A DNA stretch of 64,000 bases, taken from NCBI RefSeq assembly GCF_001663775.1, contig NZ_KV467169.1, positions 1,293,110-1,357,109 on the forward strand, in the 5' to 3' direction. Positions 15,750 through 24,527 of this stretch are shown here, piece by piece (position 1 is the stretch's first letter; each line of letters opens with the position of its first letter). This DNA comes from Arthrobacter sp. B6 (GTDB lineage: Bacteria; Actinomycetota; Actinomycetes; Actinomycetales; Micrococcaceae). The notes under the pieces are model-generated. The model worked only from the letters and a program-made list of their open reading frames with translations. It searched no databases and was not told the DNA's origin. The position numbers and the translations under genes were made by a program.

Positions 15750-17894
15750 TTACTCCCGTTTAGGGTTTTCGGACCCCAGGGCAAGTCGCAGCCGGACCAG
15801 CAGGTCGGAGCGGTTCTCGGCGCCGAGCCGGCGTCGCATCCGGGCTATGTGGTGCTCCGCAGTCCTCGGGGAGATGTAAATTGCCTCCCCGATTTCGCGG
15901 TAGGTCTTGCCTTCAAGCACCAGCCTTGCCACTTCTTTTTCACGCTCGCTCAGTCCAGATCCGCTGTCAGGGGGCACCCCGTTGGCTTGCTCCGCGCCGG
16001 GATCATTGCGCTGTTCCGATGGCCCGGATGCTCCCGTTCCGGCTGAACCTCCCTGCGGATGAAGGTCGCGGGCGCAGGACAAGAGCCGCAACATGTCCTT
16101 GCGTTCGTCGGCCCGGGCTGCGGCATGCCCGGCGAGCCGCGCACCTTCCCAAGGCATCCCGACGGCGTTCAGGCCCCGTGCGGCCGCTTCCACGTCTGGT
16201 GCGCGGAACTTTCCGGCGAGGACCGTGACCCAGGCTTTGCCGGCAGCAGCCAGGACCCAGGCGAGGTGGCTGTGGTCTGCAGCCCGTGCCAGGGCGGTGG
16301 CGTGGGGTGCCAGGTCCGCCGGGCTCTCGTTCAGCAGCGCCGCCTGGACTCCGGCCCAGTGCAGCGGCACCGCCCACAGCGGCGGGTCGCCAAGTTCGTG
16401 CAGCAACGTCCACGCTTCGTCCAGGTAGTGCGAGACCCGCCGGGTCTCCCGCAGCCGTGCGGCCGTGATCATCAGCTCGCCCCACGGCAGCAGGCTGTAC
16501 AGGTCCACGGACGTGTGCAGCATGGCCTCCCGTGCACGCTCCCATGCCAGGACCAGGTCGTGGACTTCGCCGCTCCTGCGTGCGAGGCCAACTTCCAGTG
16601 CCGAGCACAGGAATTCGTCCCGCGGGACCAGTGGCCAGTGGTTGGCTTTTGAAGCTTCGTTGATGGCCAGCCGGGCGTCCTCCGGGTTGTCCTGTTGCAT
16701 GGCAGACCAGGCCTGGAGCAGGAAGAGTCTCGGCTTGGCCGCATCGCCGCCCTGGCCGGCCGCGATGGCGGCCCGCACGATGGTCTCAGCAACGTGCGGT
16801 TCCCCGCTGTGCAGGGCAGCCAGCGCAGCGAGTGCGCCGGGTGTGTCAGGCAGCGGGATGGATGCCCCGGATGCGTTCAGCATGTCGGAAGCGTGAATCA
16901 GGATGGGGAGTCCCTGGTGTGGGTCCCCGGCCAGCGATTCCAGGACACCCTTGGCCGTCTGGGCCTGCGCCACGGCCAAGAGTGTGGGTGACGCCGGAGA
17001 CGAGCCGCTGGGGAACATGGACTCGGCTCCGGCGCGGTTGCCGCAGCCGAGCATGGCTACGGCAGCGGCCGGCGCGGACGGTCCCACCTTTGATGCGCCC
17101 AGCCAGCTGTAGACGTCCGCACTGCGGGCAAGCATCCCCCGCTGTGCCCACACAGCCGCGGAAACGTCCACTGCAAGCCGGAGGTCTGGCGGATCAGGAC
17201 TCACCAGCAGGCCGTCGATGATGCGGTCTGCGGTATCCAGGTCCCCCGTTGCCGACGCGGCATGGGCACGGCGCGCCGCCGTGGACAGCTCGTCGGCGCC
17301 AGCCAGCAGTGCCTCGTCATACAGCTGGGCGGCCAGGCCCGGATGGTGCTCGAGTGCCTTGTTCCCGGCCCTTTCCAGCTCAGCCGCCACCCGGTGGTCG
17401 GCGAGGCCGCCCCGGGCCAGTTCACGGGCAAAATCGCCCAACGGGCGGCCTTCGGCAACGAAGCATCCCACCAACTCGCGTTGCAGCGCGTGAATCCTGG
17501 CTGTGGGCGTCAAGGTGAGGAGGGCGTGCTGCGCGGTCCCTACGACGGTCCCGTCCGCAAGCAGGAGCCCGGAAGCTTCCGCCTTCGCCACGATCGACTC
17601 GAGGCTCTCAACGTCGCCGCCGGTCATCCTCCGCTCCAGTTCGGCGGGCAGGGGGCCGGGCAGCGTAAAGCCGACAGATAGTGCCAGCAGGAGTTCCCGA
17701 ACTGCGGCGTTTTCACCGCGAAGCTGCTGCGCCATGTACTGAGGGCTGCCGGGGGCCAGCAGTTCCGGTTCCGGCCGGGAGGGTGGCGTGCGCCGTTGTG
17801 CCGGTTCTGTCAGGTCGTGGCCGGAGAAATGCTGCGTTTCGCGTCCTTGGCCGTAGAGGAACTCGTGTGATGACGGCTGATGGTAATGTGCCAT
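15750..17894 (-). CDS. LuxR-family transcriptional regulator (large, TPR-like, no ATPase motif)
   Basis: A 714-residue regulator with a C-terminal LuxR/GerE HTH at about residues 648-706: LSEREKEVARLVLEGKTYREI, then SPRTAEHHIARMRRRLG. The long central part is made of Ala/Leu-rich helical repeats like the TPR-type region of LAL/MalT regulators, and about residues 50-150 resemble their winged-helix segment. No Walker A motif is visible, so it looks like a LAL regulator lacking the NTPase domain. The ATG (17894) comes two bases after the Hsp70-like stop, so the two are co-transcribed. The position upstream of the IniB-like gene recalls mycobacterial IniR, the regulator encoded near iniBAC. Confidence 0.85.
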   Translation of the reverse strand: MAHYHQPSSHEFLYGQGRETQHFSGHDLTEPAQRRTPPSRPEPELLAPGSPQYMAQQLRGENAAVRELLLALSVGFTLPGPLPAELERRMTGGDVESLESIVAKAEASGLLLADGTVVGTAQHALLTLTPTARIHALQRELVGCFVAEGRPLGDFARELARGGLADHRVAAELERAGNKALEHHPGLAAQLYDEALLAGADELSTAARRAHAASATGDLDTADRIIDGLLVSPDPPDLRLAVDVSAAVWAQRGMLARSADVYSWLGASKVGPSAPAAAVAMLGCGNRAGAESMFPSGSSPASPTLLAVAQAQTAKGVLESLAGDPHQGLPILIHASDMLNASGASIPLPDTPGALAALAALHSGEPHVAETIVRAAIAAGQGGDAAKPRLFLLQAWSAMQQDNPEDARLAINEASKANHWPLVPRDEFLCSALEVGLARRSGEVHDLVLAWERAREAMLHTSVDLYSLLPWGELMITAARLRETRRVSHYLDEAWTLLHELGDPPLWAVPLHWAGVQAALLNESPADLAPHATALARAADHSHLAWVLAAAGKAWVTVLAGKFRAPDVEAAARGLNAVGMPWEGARLAGHAAARADERKDMLRLLSCARDLHPQGGSAGTGASGPSEQRNDPGAEQANGVPPDSGSGLSEREKEVARLVLEGKTYREIGEAIYISPRTAEHHIARMRRRLGAENRSDLLVRLRLALGSENPKRE

Positions 17895-17896
17895 GC

Positions 17897-20047
17897 TCAG
17901 ACCGCCGGCTCGGTGGTGATCGGGCCAGCAGTTTCCGCGGCAGTTGGGTCAGGGGCAGGCGTCGTTGGCTCAGGTTCCGGGGCCGGCGGTGTCGGGTCCG
18001 GCGCTGGGGTCGTGGGGTCCGGCGCAGGCGTCGTGGGGTCCGGGGCCGGGATTGTGGGGTCCGGGGCCGGCGTTGTCGGATCCGGCGCTGGGGTCGTGGG
18101 GTCCGGCGCAGGGGTTGTCGGATTCGGTTCCGGCGCAGGCGGGTCAGTCGGCGGAATCGTGGGATCCGGAGTCGTCGTACCCGGAGCGGTTGTCGGCGTT
18201 CCGGTGGGCGTTCCCGTGGGCGTCCCCGTGCCCCCGCTCGCCTGCGTGGGGTCGGACGTTGCTCCGCCCGTTCCGCCCGCGGTGGTTCCGGCCGCGGCGA
18301 CACCTGATCCGCCGTCGGCTGGCGGCGACGCCGATGCGCTGGCCGAAGGCTTGCTGGTGGGCGACGCCACTGCCTCGAGGCCCTTGGTGCTTGCGGCTGG
18401 GTCCGTCTTCTTCTTGGCGCTGGCCTCTATGCCCTTAACCGGTTCCTGGCTTCCGCCGGCGGCTCCGGCTTGGGAACCGCCGCCCTGGGGAGCACTGCCC
18501 TGCGCTGAAGTGCCGGGGTCCTTGGCTGCCCCGCCGGAGTCCTTGGCGGCCTCCTGCGGCGCGAACATTGCGGTCAGGCTGCCCAGCCCTTCGGGACTTT
18601 GTGCAGCGCTGGCCGTGAGGACCGTAAACAGGGCCGCCGCGGCAGCCACAGCCGTAAGCCGCACCGTGGGGCTTGGACTATGCCGCCCAACCTTGGCGCC
18701 CGGTTCATGTGCCCGCGCGTGCGCGGCCGCATGGCCCCTGGCACCGACGCCAGCGGCGCCGGTGCCAGTCAGCGAGCCAAACGCTGCGCCGGATTTCCGG
18801 GACCAGCTGGCACGGCGGCTGTCACCGTGTGGCTCAAGGCTTGTTGGGGCTGAATTCGGAGCAGGATCCATGGCAGCAACCGCGGCGGCCACTCCTTCGC
18901 TGACCCCGACGGCGGTGTTGGTCGCCTCAGGAAGTACAGGGACCGCTGCAGCCGCTTCCACAGCCGGCCGGGCACGCACTGCTGCCACGGCTGCGCCCAG
19001 GCATATGGAGGATTTCGGGTCAGCGTCCACGGCTATGGGGCGGTCCAGCTGTTCAGAAATTAGCTGCGCCACCAGCGGAATACGCGAGGATCCGCCGATC
19101 AGGAGCACCGCGGTGAGGCGGTCCGGCTCAAGGCCGAGTTCGTCGAGGGAACGTTCCAGGGCGTCCACCGTTTCACGGACGGGTTCCTCGATCAGCGCCT
19201 CAAGCTCGGAGCGGACCAGCCGCACCTGCTGGTGGATGCCGGGAAGGAACACCGAAATGCTGGCCTCGCTGTCGGCGGAGAGCGCTTCCTTGGCTTCCAC
19301 GCACTCACGCCGGAGCCGTGCCAGCGCCGCCAGGGCGGCGGGATCATCAGGGTCAAGGGATGCGAACGCTTCTCCGGTGTGCGCCGCGACGTGGCGGAGG
19401 ACCGCTGCGTCGAAGTCAGCGCCGCCCAGGCCTTCGATCCCTTCCGGCCGGCCCAGGAACTCAAAGCGGCCGGCGTCGGCCTTCCTCAGGATGGCCGTGT
19501 CAAAGGTGCCCCCGCCCAGGTCGTAGACGGCGATGGTGCTGCCGTCCTCCACCCTCACTTGGGAGGCGTAGTAGAGGGCTGCCGCTTCCGGCTCGGTGAT
19601 CAGGATGACATCGTGAAGCCCCCTGGCGGCGAGGGCTTCCTGGATAACGGCGGTACGGTGACCGCCCCAGGCTGCCGGGTGCGAGAGGATGATCTGCGAC
19701 GGCGGCTCGCCTTCGCGTTCCGCGGCCCGGTCAACCACCCAGCCGGCCATGGTGGCGAAGACTTCCTCCGCCGGCAGGGACAGAGTGCCCACGGCGATCG
19801 GGACGTTGTCTCCGATCCGGCGTTTGAATTCCCTGACCACCCGCTCCGGGGAGTCGAGGCCGCGGCGTTCCGCAGCTTCCCCCACCAGGATGGGGCCTTC
19901 CTCCGGATAGTAGACCACGGAGGGCACCGACGTTCCGCGGAGCCCCAGTGCGAGGCTCTCCGGAACAGGCGGAGCAATCCGGTCAGTACGGGCAATGGCG
20001 GCGGCGGTAAAACTGGTCCCGACATCGATGGCGAGAACGTAGCTCAT
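17897..20047 (-). CDS. Hsp70-like ATPase with one membrane helix and a Pro/Thr-rich extracytoplasmic tail
   Basis: I start it at ATG 20047 (GAGG site 7 bases upstream), giving 716 residues opening MSYVLAIDVGTSFTAAA, the Hsp70 phosphate-1 motif. Phosphate-2 VYDLGGGTFDTAIL follows near residue 190 and the adenosine motif LLIGGSSRIPLV near 320. There is no DnaK substrate-binding domain. After an Ala/Val-rich linker one hydrophobic helix (about residues 460-482) is followed by a Ser/Ala-rich segment, then tandem PDPTTPA repeats (about 620-700). The likely topology is cytoplasmic ATPase with an outside tail that could cross the cell wall. It heads the five-gene leftward cluster. A frame open to 20125 would put 26 extra residues before the conserved start and was not used. 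Confidence 0.88.
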   Translation of the reverse strand: MSYVLAIDVGTSFTAAAIARTDRIAPPVPESLALGLRGTSVPSVVYYPEEGPILVGEAAERRGLDSPERVVREFKRRIGDNVPIAVGTLSLPAEEVFATMAGWVVDRAAEREGEPPSQIILSHPAAWGGHRTAVIQEALAARGLHDVILITEPEAAALYYASQVRVEDGSTIAVYDLGGGTFDTAILRKADAGRFEFLGRPEGIEGLGGADFDAAVLRHVAAHTGEAFASLDPDDPAALAALARLRRECVEAKEALSADSEASISVFLPGIHQQVRLVRSELEALIEEPVRETVDALERSLDELGLEPDRLTAVLLIGGSSRIPLVAQLISEQLDRPIAVDADPKSSICLGAAVAAVRARPAVEAAAAVPVLPEATNTAVGVSEGVAAAVAAMDPAPNSAPTSLEPHGDSRRASWSRKSGAAFGSLTGTGAAGVGARGHAAAHARAHEPGAKVGRHSPSPTVRLTAVAAAAALFTVLTASAAQSPEGLGSLTAMFAPQEAAKDSGGAAKDPGTSAQGSAPQGGGSQAGAAGGSQEPVKGIEASAKKKTDPAASTKGLEAVASPTSKPSASASASPPADGGSGVAAAGTTAGGTGGATSDPTQASGGTGTPTGTPTGTPTTAPGTTTPDPTIPPTDPPAPEPNPTTPAPDPTTPAPDPTTPAPDPTIPAPDPTTPAPDPTTPAPDPTPPAPEPEPTTPAPDPTAAETAGPITTEPAV

Positions 20048-20204
20048 AGGTACCTCGGAGAAAGCAGCAGCATGCCGTCCGCGAGCTTCATCACAGACGA
20101 GCTTCCACCAAGGTAGCATCACCACTTCGGCGGCGACACCCTGTTTGCTACACCGAATTTACTATCGGCCGCTTCGCGTCGAGGGGAACGGAAGAAACTC
20201 CTGC

Positions 20205-21320
20205 TCAGAGGCCCGAGTAGGAGTGCAGGCCATTAAAGAATTGGTTCACAATGGTGAAGTTGAAGATGACGCAGAGGTATCCAACGATCGAGAGCCAGGC
20301 TGCGCGCGTTCCGGTCCAGCCCCGAGTGGCCCGGGCGTGCAGGTAGCCCGCGTACACTACCCAGATCACAAAGGTCCACACTTCCTTGGTGTCCCAGCCC
20401 CAGAACCGGCCCCAGGCCTTCTCCGCCCAGATGGCCCCGAACATCAGCGTGAACGTCCAGCCAATGAAGGCTATGGCGTTGATCCGGTAGGACAGGTTTT
20501 CCAGGCTCAGCGCCGACGGCACCAGGCGCATGAAGCCAAGCTTGTCCGCGCCGCCGGCGGCAACGGTCTTCTGCCGGTGTGCCTGGACCAGCTGCAGCGC
20601 GGACATGGCAAACGTGAGGGTGAAGAGGGCGGAGGACAGCACGGCGATGGACACGTGGATGATCAGCCAGTAGCTCTGCAGCGCCGGAACCAGGTGGCCC
20701 ACCGGTGTCCAGTAAGCAACAGAGGCGGCCACCAGCATGATGATGGCCATGCCCACCACGAACGTGCCCAGGAACCTCAGGTCGCGGCGGATCAGCACAA
20801 CCAGGAACACAGCGACTGCCACAAACGCGCCGGTGGTGAGGAACTCGTACATGTTGCCCCACGGCACGCGGCCCGCGCCCAGGGCCCGGGTGATGACGCC
20901 GGCACCGTGGATCAACACTCCGAGAATGGTCAGGGCGACGGCGACGCGCGCCGGGGCGCGGCGTTCCGCGGCGTAGCGCATATCGGCGTCGGCGGTCCGC
21001 CCCGCGCCGGAGGCAGCTCCGGCCTGCCCGGCGGAGGACGACGTCGGCCGTTCGGCCCGGCCCGCCGGCCCGGCCAGATGCGACTCGGTCCTGTCAGTGA
21101 GCCCAGAAGAGGCCGCGTCTGCAGTACCCACCCCTGCACCCACGGGAACTTTGGACGCCTGCTCCGCCTGGGCCGCTTTGAGGTCAACGGCACGCAGCGC
21201 CTTGCTGCTCTTCGCCAGGTCCCAGGCGAAGGCGATGAAGGCCACGGTGTACGTGCCGGCGGCGAGCAGCATAAACAGCTCGCTGTACTGACCCATGGTT
21301 TCGTTGATGGCAAAGGGCAT
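20205..21320 (-). CDS. ccsB: Cytochrome c biogenesis protein CcsB
   Basis: A 371-residue integral membrane protein, partner of ResB in System II cytochrome c maturation, which moves haem to the outer face and ligates it to apocytochrome. The C-terminal half carries the CcsA/CcsB haem-handling region, including WGWDTKEVWTFVIWVVYAGY (tryptophan-rich WWD-type motif) near residues 300-320, with flanking histidines. A hydrophilic Ala/Gly/Thr-rich loop (about residues 55-115) is an actinobacterial feature. Its ATG overlaps the ResB stop (TAATG), and it is the last gene of the operon. Confidence 0.94.
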   Translation of the reverse strand: MPFAINETMGQYSELFMLLAAGTYTVAFIAFAWDLAKSSKALRAVDLKAAQAEQASKVPVGAGVGTADAASSGLTDRTESHLAGPAGRAERPTSSSAGQAGAASGAGRTADADMRYAAERRAPARVAVALTILGVLIHGAGVITRALGAGRVPWGNMYEFLTTGAFVAVAVFLVVLIRRDLRFLGTFVVGMAIIMLVAASVAYWTPVGHLVPALQSYWLIIHVSIAVLSSALFTLTFAMSALQLVQAHRQKTVAAGGADKLGFMRLVPSALSLENLSYRINAIAFIGWTFTLMFGAIWAEKAWGRFWGWDTKEVWTFVIWVVYAGYLHARATRGWTGTRAAWLSIVGYLCVIFNFTIVNQFFNGLHSYSGL

Positions 21321-23071
21321 TACTGGTCCTTTTTCGGCCCGGCGGGGCCAACTGTGGAGGTGAGCGAGTCTGCGCCATTATCGTCATGGCGGCTGGGAGT
21401 TTGCTGGGTGCCGGCGGACGAATCCGAGGATTCATCGGCGCCGGACCCCGGAAGCTGCCATTCCTCGGAGAGGAGCTTGCGGATGGCAGCAGCTTCGGCG
21501 GCCAGTCGGTGGTCCTCGCCACGGGCGAGGAGGCCATATTCCACCATGGTCCGGCCGTCCTCGTGCGTTCCCGTGCGGACCCAGACGCGGCGTCGGTTGA
21601 CGTAGAGGGAGATGATGAGGCCTGCCACAGCCAGCAGGGCGAAGATGAGGGCGTAGAGCTGCCCGGGGTTGTGGTGGATATCCACGCCCACGTAACGCTT
21701 CACGCCGTCGAAACTGATGCTGCCCTTGCCGTCCGGCAGCGTGTGGCTCATGCCCGGCGCCAGGGTGATGCCGCCGGCGTCCAGGTTGCGGGCATTCAGC
21801 GGGGTCAGGTCCTTGACGTCCAGCTCGAACACGTTCTGCGGCGCGCCGTCGTCCAGGCCAAGATCCCCGTAGAAAGAGTTGAGGGTCAGCTGCGGGTTGA
21901 TCAGCTCCGGGTCACCGCTGAAGGAGACGCCTTCCTCGGTGATGAACGCGGTGGGCAGGAAGAAGCCGGCAAAGCCGAGCTGGTCGGGCTGCGCATCCGG
22001 GACCTTGATCACCACGGACGAGTAGTAGTTCTCGCCCTGCAGCTTGGCCACCACCGGGCCCTGCATGGCCACGTTGCCGGCGCCGTCGCGGATGGTCACC
22101 ACGGGGGCGTAGCCGTTTCCGGTGAGGTAGATGCTGGTGCCACCCAGGGTCACGGGTTCGTTGACCTTCAGGATCTCCTGCTTGGCCGGAGAGTCCGGTG
22201 TTTCCCTGGTGGTCACGTCAGCCGTGAAGTCGATCGGCTGGCCGAACTTCCCCTGGGATTCGCGGTCGAACGTGACGGCAAACTTGTCCAGCTGGATGGA
22301 GTACGGCTGCAGCTGGCTGGACTGGAAGTTGGTGCCGGGAGTGAACTGGTCATAGCCCACCAGCGTGTTCACGAAGGTGTCGCCTTCCACCAGGATGCGC
22401 TGGCCGCTGTACCCGAACAGTCCACCGACGGCCACGGACACCAGGACCCCGATCAGCGAGGTGTGGAACACCAGGTTCCCCACCTCCTTCAGGAAGCCGC
22501 GCTCGGCTCCCAAAGACGGCCGCGCGCCGTCGTCGTCCCTCACCTCAACGCGGTAGCCGCGCTTCCTGAGCAGCCCGGCGGCACTGCGGATGGCGTCCGA
22601 CGCCGGGAGGCCGGCGTCGGCGGGAACCACCAGCGTGCCGTACTCAGGAAGTCGGGAAAGCCGTTTGGGCGTCCGCGGCGGCTGGGAGCGCATGGCTTTG
22701 TAGTGCGCGATGGCGCGCGGAACCACGCAGCCGATCAGCGAGATGAACAGCAGGATGTAGATGGCCGAGAACCAGGCCGAGGAGTAGACGTCGTAGAGCT
22801 GCAGGGTGTCCAGCAGCTTCCCGTAGTCCGGGTTGTCCTTGATGTACTGCGTTACCGCTGCCGGGTTGGCCGGACGCTGCGGGAACAGCGAACCGGGCAC
22901 TGCAGCCACGGCCAGCAACAGGAGCAGGAACAGCGCCGTGCGCATGCTGGTCAGCTGCGTCCAGGCCCAGCGCAGCATCCCCACCGGGCCCAGTGCGGGC
23001 AGCGCTGCCTCTGACTTGGCGGCGGCAACGGGGGCCGGGGACTTTTCGTTTGCTTTCACGCGCTCGCTCAT
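21320..23071 (-). CDS. resB: Cytochrome c biogenesis protein ResB
   Basis: System II cytochrome c synthetase subunit, 583 residues from ATG 23071, which overlaps the ccdA stop (ATGA). Three N-terminal hydrophobic helices are seen (about residues 40-60, 95-115, 180-200), then a large extracytoplasmic domain and a last helix near 515-535 (LYALIFALLAVAGLIISLYV). Motifs VPGSLFPQRPANP and LGYDQFTPG-type segments are typical of the family. A frame continuing upstream through ccdA (to 23425) is only an overlap artefact. It acts with CcsB to attach haem to CXXCH apoproteins. Confidence 0.94.
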   Translation of the reverse strand: MSERVKANEKSPAPVAAAKSEAALPALGPVGMLRWAWTQLTSMRTALFLLLLLAVAAVPGSLFPQRPANPAAVTQYIKDNPDYGKLLDTLQLYDVYSSAWFSAIYILLFISLIGCVVPRAIAHYKAMRSQPPRTPKRLSRLPEYGTLVVPADAGLPASDAIRSAAGLLRKRGYRVEVRDDDGARPSLGAERGFLKEVGNLVFHTSLIGVLVSVAVGGLFGYSGQRILVEGDTFVNTLVGYDQFTPGTNFQSSQLQPYSIQLDKFAVTFDRESQGKFGQPIDFTADVTTRETPDSPAKQEILKVNEPVTLGGTSIYLTGNGYAPVVTIRDGAGNVAMQGPVVAKLQGENYYSSVVIKVPDAQPDQLGFAGFFLPTAFITEEGVSFSGDPELINPQLTLNSFYGDLGLDDGAPQNVFELDVKDLTPLNARNLDAGGITLAPGMSHTLPDGKGSISFDGVKRYVGVDIHHNPGQLYALIFALLAVAGLIISLYVNRRRVWVRTGTHEDGRTMVEYGLLARGEDHRLAAEAAAIRKLLSEEWQLPGSGADESSDSSAGTQQTPSRHDDNGADSLTSTVGPAGPKKDQ

Positions 23072-23826
23072 CAGATCGGCAACTTCACATCTGTTTGGAA
23101 CCAGTACTGCAGCCCGGTCACCCAGGCGCCCCAGACGCCACTCGCCATCAGCAGGCCGAGCACGATCAGGATGCCGCCCCCGATGCGCTGGATGGCCAGG
23201 CGGTGCTTGCGGAAGAAGGACATCACGCCCATGCCGCGGCGCACCGCAAGGGCGATGAGCAGGAACGGGAGGCCCAGGCCCAGACTGTACACAAAGGCAA
23301 GGAAGGCACCTTTGGCGGCCGAGGAACCCCCGGACAGGCTCAGGAGTTGGACGGCTGAATAGGTGGGCCCGATGCACGGAGCCCAGCCCAGGCCGAACGT
23401 GATTCCAAGCAGGGGCGCACCCCACAGGCCGGCCGGTGGCCTGGCGTGGATTTTCGCATCACGCTGCAGCCAGCCGAAGCCACCCATGAACACCACGCCC
23501 ATGATGATCACCAGGACACCCAGGACCTGGGTGATCCACGCGTTCTGCGAGCCAGTGATCATGGTTCCGAGCTGGCCGAAGGCACCACCCAACAGCACAA
23601 ATATCAGCGAGAACCCAAGCACGAAGAGTCCGATGCCCACAAGCATCCGGCCGCGCTTCTGCCGTTGTAAATCCACGCCGCTGAGACCGGTGACATAGCC
23701 CAGGTACCCGGGCACCAGGGGCAGCACGCATGGCGAAAGGAACGAGACCAGTCCGGCCAGCAGGGCCACCGGGATGGCAAGAAGGAGCGAGCCGTTCAGG
23801 ATGGCTTCGGCGAAGGGGCTGTTCAC
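23071..23826 (-). CDS. ccdA: Cytochrome c biogenesis protein CcdA
   Basis: A 251-residue membrane protein that passes electrons from cytoplasmic thioredoxin to extracytoplasmic thiol reductases. It has six hydrophobic segments with the family signatures SFLSPCVLPLVPGYLGYVTG (about residues 28-47, redox Cys in SPCVLP) and GWAPCIGPTYSAV (about 147-159, second Cys). It lies between the TlpA-like lipoprotein gene (16 bases upstream) and resB (overlap), so the reductant chain is encoded as one unit. Confidence 0.95.
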   Translation of the reverse strand: MNSPFAEAILNGSLLLAIPVALLAGLVSFLSPCVLPLVPGYLGYVTGLSGVDLQRQKRGRMLVGIGLFVLGFSLIFVLLGGAFGQLGTMITGSQNAWITQVLGVLVIIMGVVFMGGFGWLQRDAKIHARPPAGLWGAPLLGITFGLGWAPCIGPTYSAVQLLSLSGGSSAAKGAFLAFVYSLGLGLPFLLIALAVRRGMGVMSFFRKHRLAIQRIGGGILIVLGLLMASGVWGAWVTGLQYWFQTDVKLPI

Positions 23827-23841
23827 GGTCCGGAGCCGCCG

Positions 23842-24525
23842 CTACTCTGCCACTGCGGCGGCAATGAGGGCCTTGAGGGTGCCCTTTTGGATTTCGCCCA
23901 GCACCCGGGACGCGACTCTGCCCTGCTTGTCCAGCACCAGCGTGGTGGGGACGGCGCCAGGCGGGACCAGTCCGGAGACGGCCAGGAGGACGCCGCCGTT
24001 CTTGTCGTCGAAGCTGGGGTAGGTCAGGTCGAACGTCTTGTCGAAGGCCTCGGCGGTGGCTTTTTCGTCGCGGAGATTGACGCCGAAGAACTGCACGCCC
24101 CGGTCCTTGAACTCCTGGTGCAGCTCCTCGAGGATGGGCGCCTCCACCCTGCAGGGGGCGCAGGCGGCAAACCAGAAGTTCAGGACCGTCACCTTGCCCT
24201 GGAAGTCGGCCGGGGCCACCGCTGTGCCGTTGAACAGTGTGCCATTGACGGCGATGGCGGACTTACGGTCGGCCGCGGCAAACTCCGTTACCGACCCGTC
24301 CCCGGCAACATAGTTCTTGTTATCGCCGGCTTTGGCCTGTTTGGCGAGGGCATCTTCCTGCGCGCACGCAGACAGGCCAAGGGTCAAAGCGGTCAGTGCG
24401 GCGCCGCCGGCGGCCAGCACGGCACGGCGGGACGCTGGGACGGAAGCTGCCGGGGCTGGGGCTGCCGGGCCCCGGGCTGCTATGTCCGGGGTGGCCCGGG
24501 TGTCCCGGGAACGGAAGAGTGCCAT
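23842..24525 (-). CDS. TlpA/ResA-type thiol-disulfide lipoprotein
   Basis: A 227-residue extracytoplasmic thioredoxin-fold protein that would reduce the apocytochrome CXXCH thiols. A twin-Arg start (SRRAVLAAGG, residues 32-41) and lipobox LSAC with Cys54 indicate a Tat-type lipoprotein. The active site is FAACAPCRVE with Cys122 and Cys125, and the cis-proline region GAVPTTLVLDKQG lies near residues 190-203. The ATG at 24525 comes two bases after the stop of the phosphatase gene. It is the ResA-like partner of CcdA, ResB and CcsB. Confidence 0.92.
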   Translation of the reverse strand: MALFRSRDTRATPDIAARGPAAPAPAASVPASRRAVLAAGGAALTALTLGLSACAQEDALAKQAKAGDNKNYVAGDGSVTEFAAADRKSAIAVNGTLFNGTAVAPADFQGKVTVLNFWFAACAPCRVEAPILEELHQEFKDRGVQFFGVNLRDEKATAEAFDKTFDLTYPSFDDKNGGVLLAVSGLVPPGAVPTTLVLDKQGRVASRVLGEIQKGTLKALIAAAVAE

Positions 24526-24527
24526 GG

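Noticed and set aside
17990..18140. Possible direct-repeat array
   Set aside because: It encodes the PDPTTPA tail of the Hsp70-like protein.
21386..23014. 542-codon plus-strand frame opposite resB
   Set aside because: Same reason: composition without hydrophobic or catalytic pattern, opposite a clear ResB.
23072..23425. N-terminal extension of resB
   Set aside because: The extension overlaps ccdA completely; the ATG at 23071 begins the conserved protein and overlaps the ccdA stop in the usual ATGA manner.
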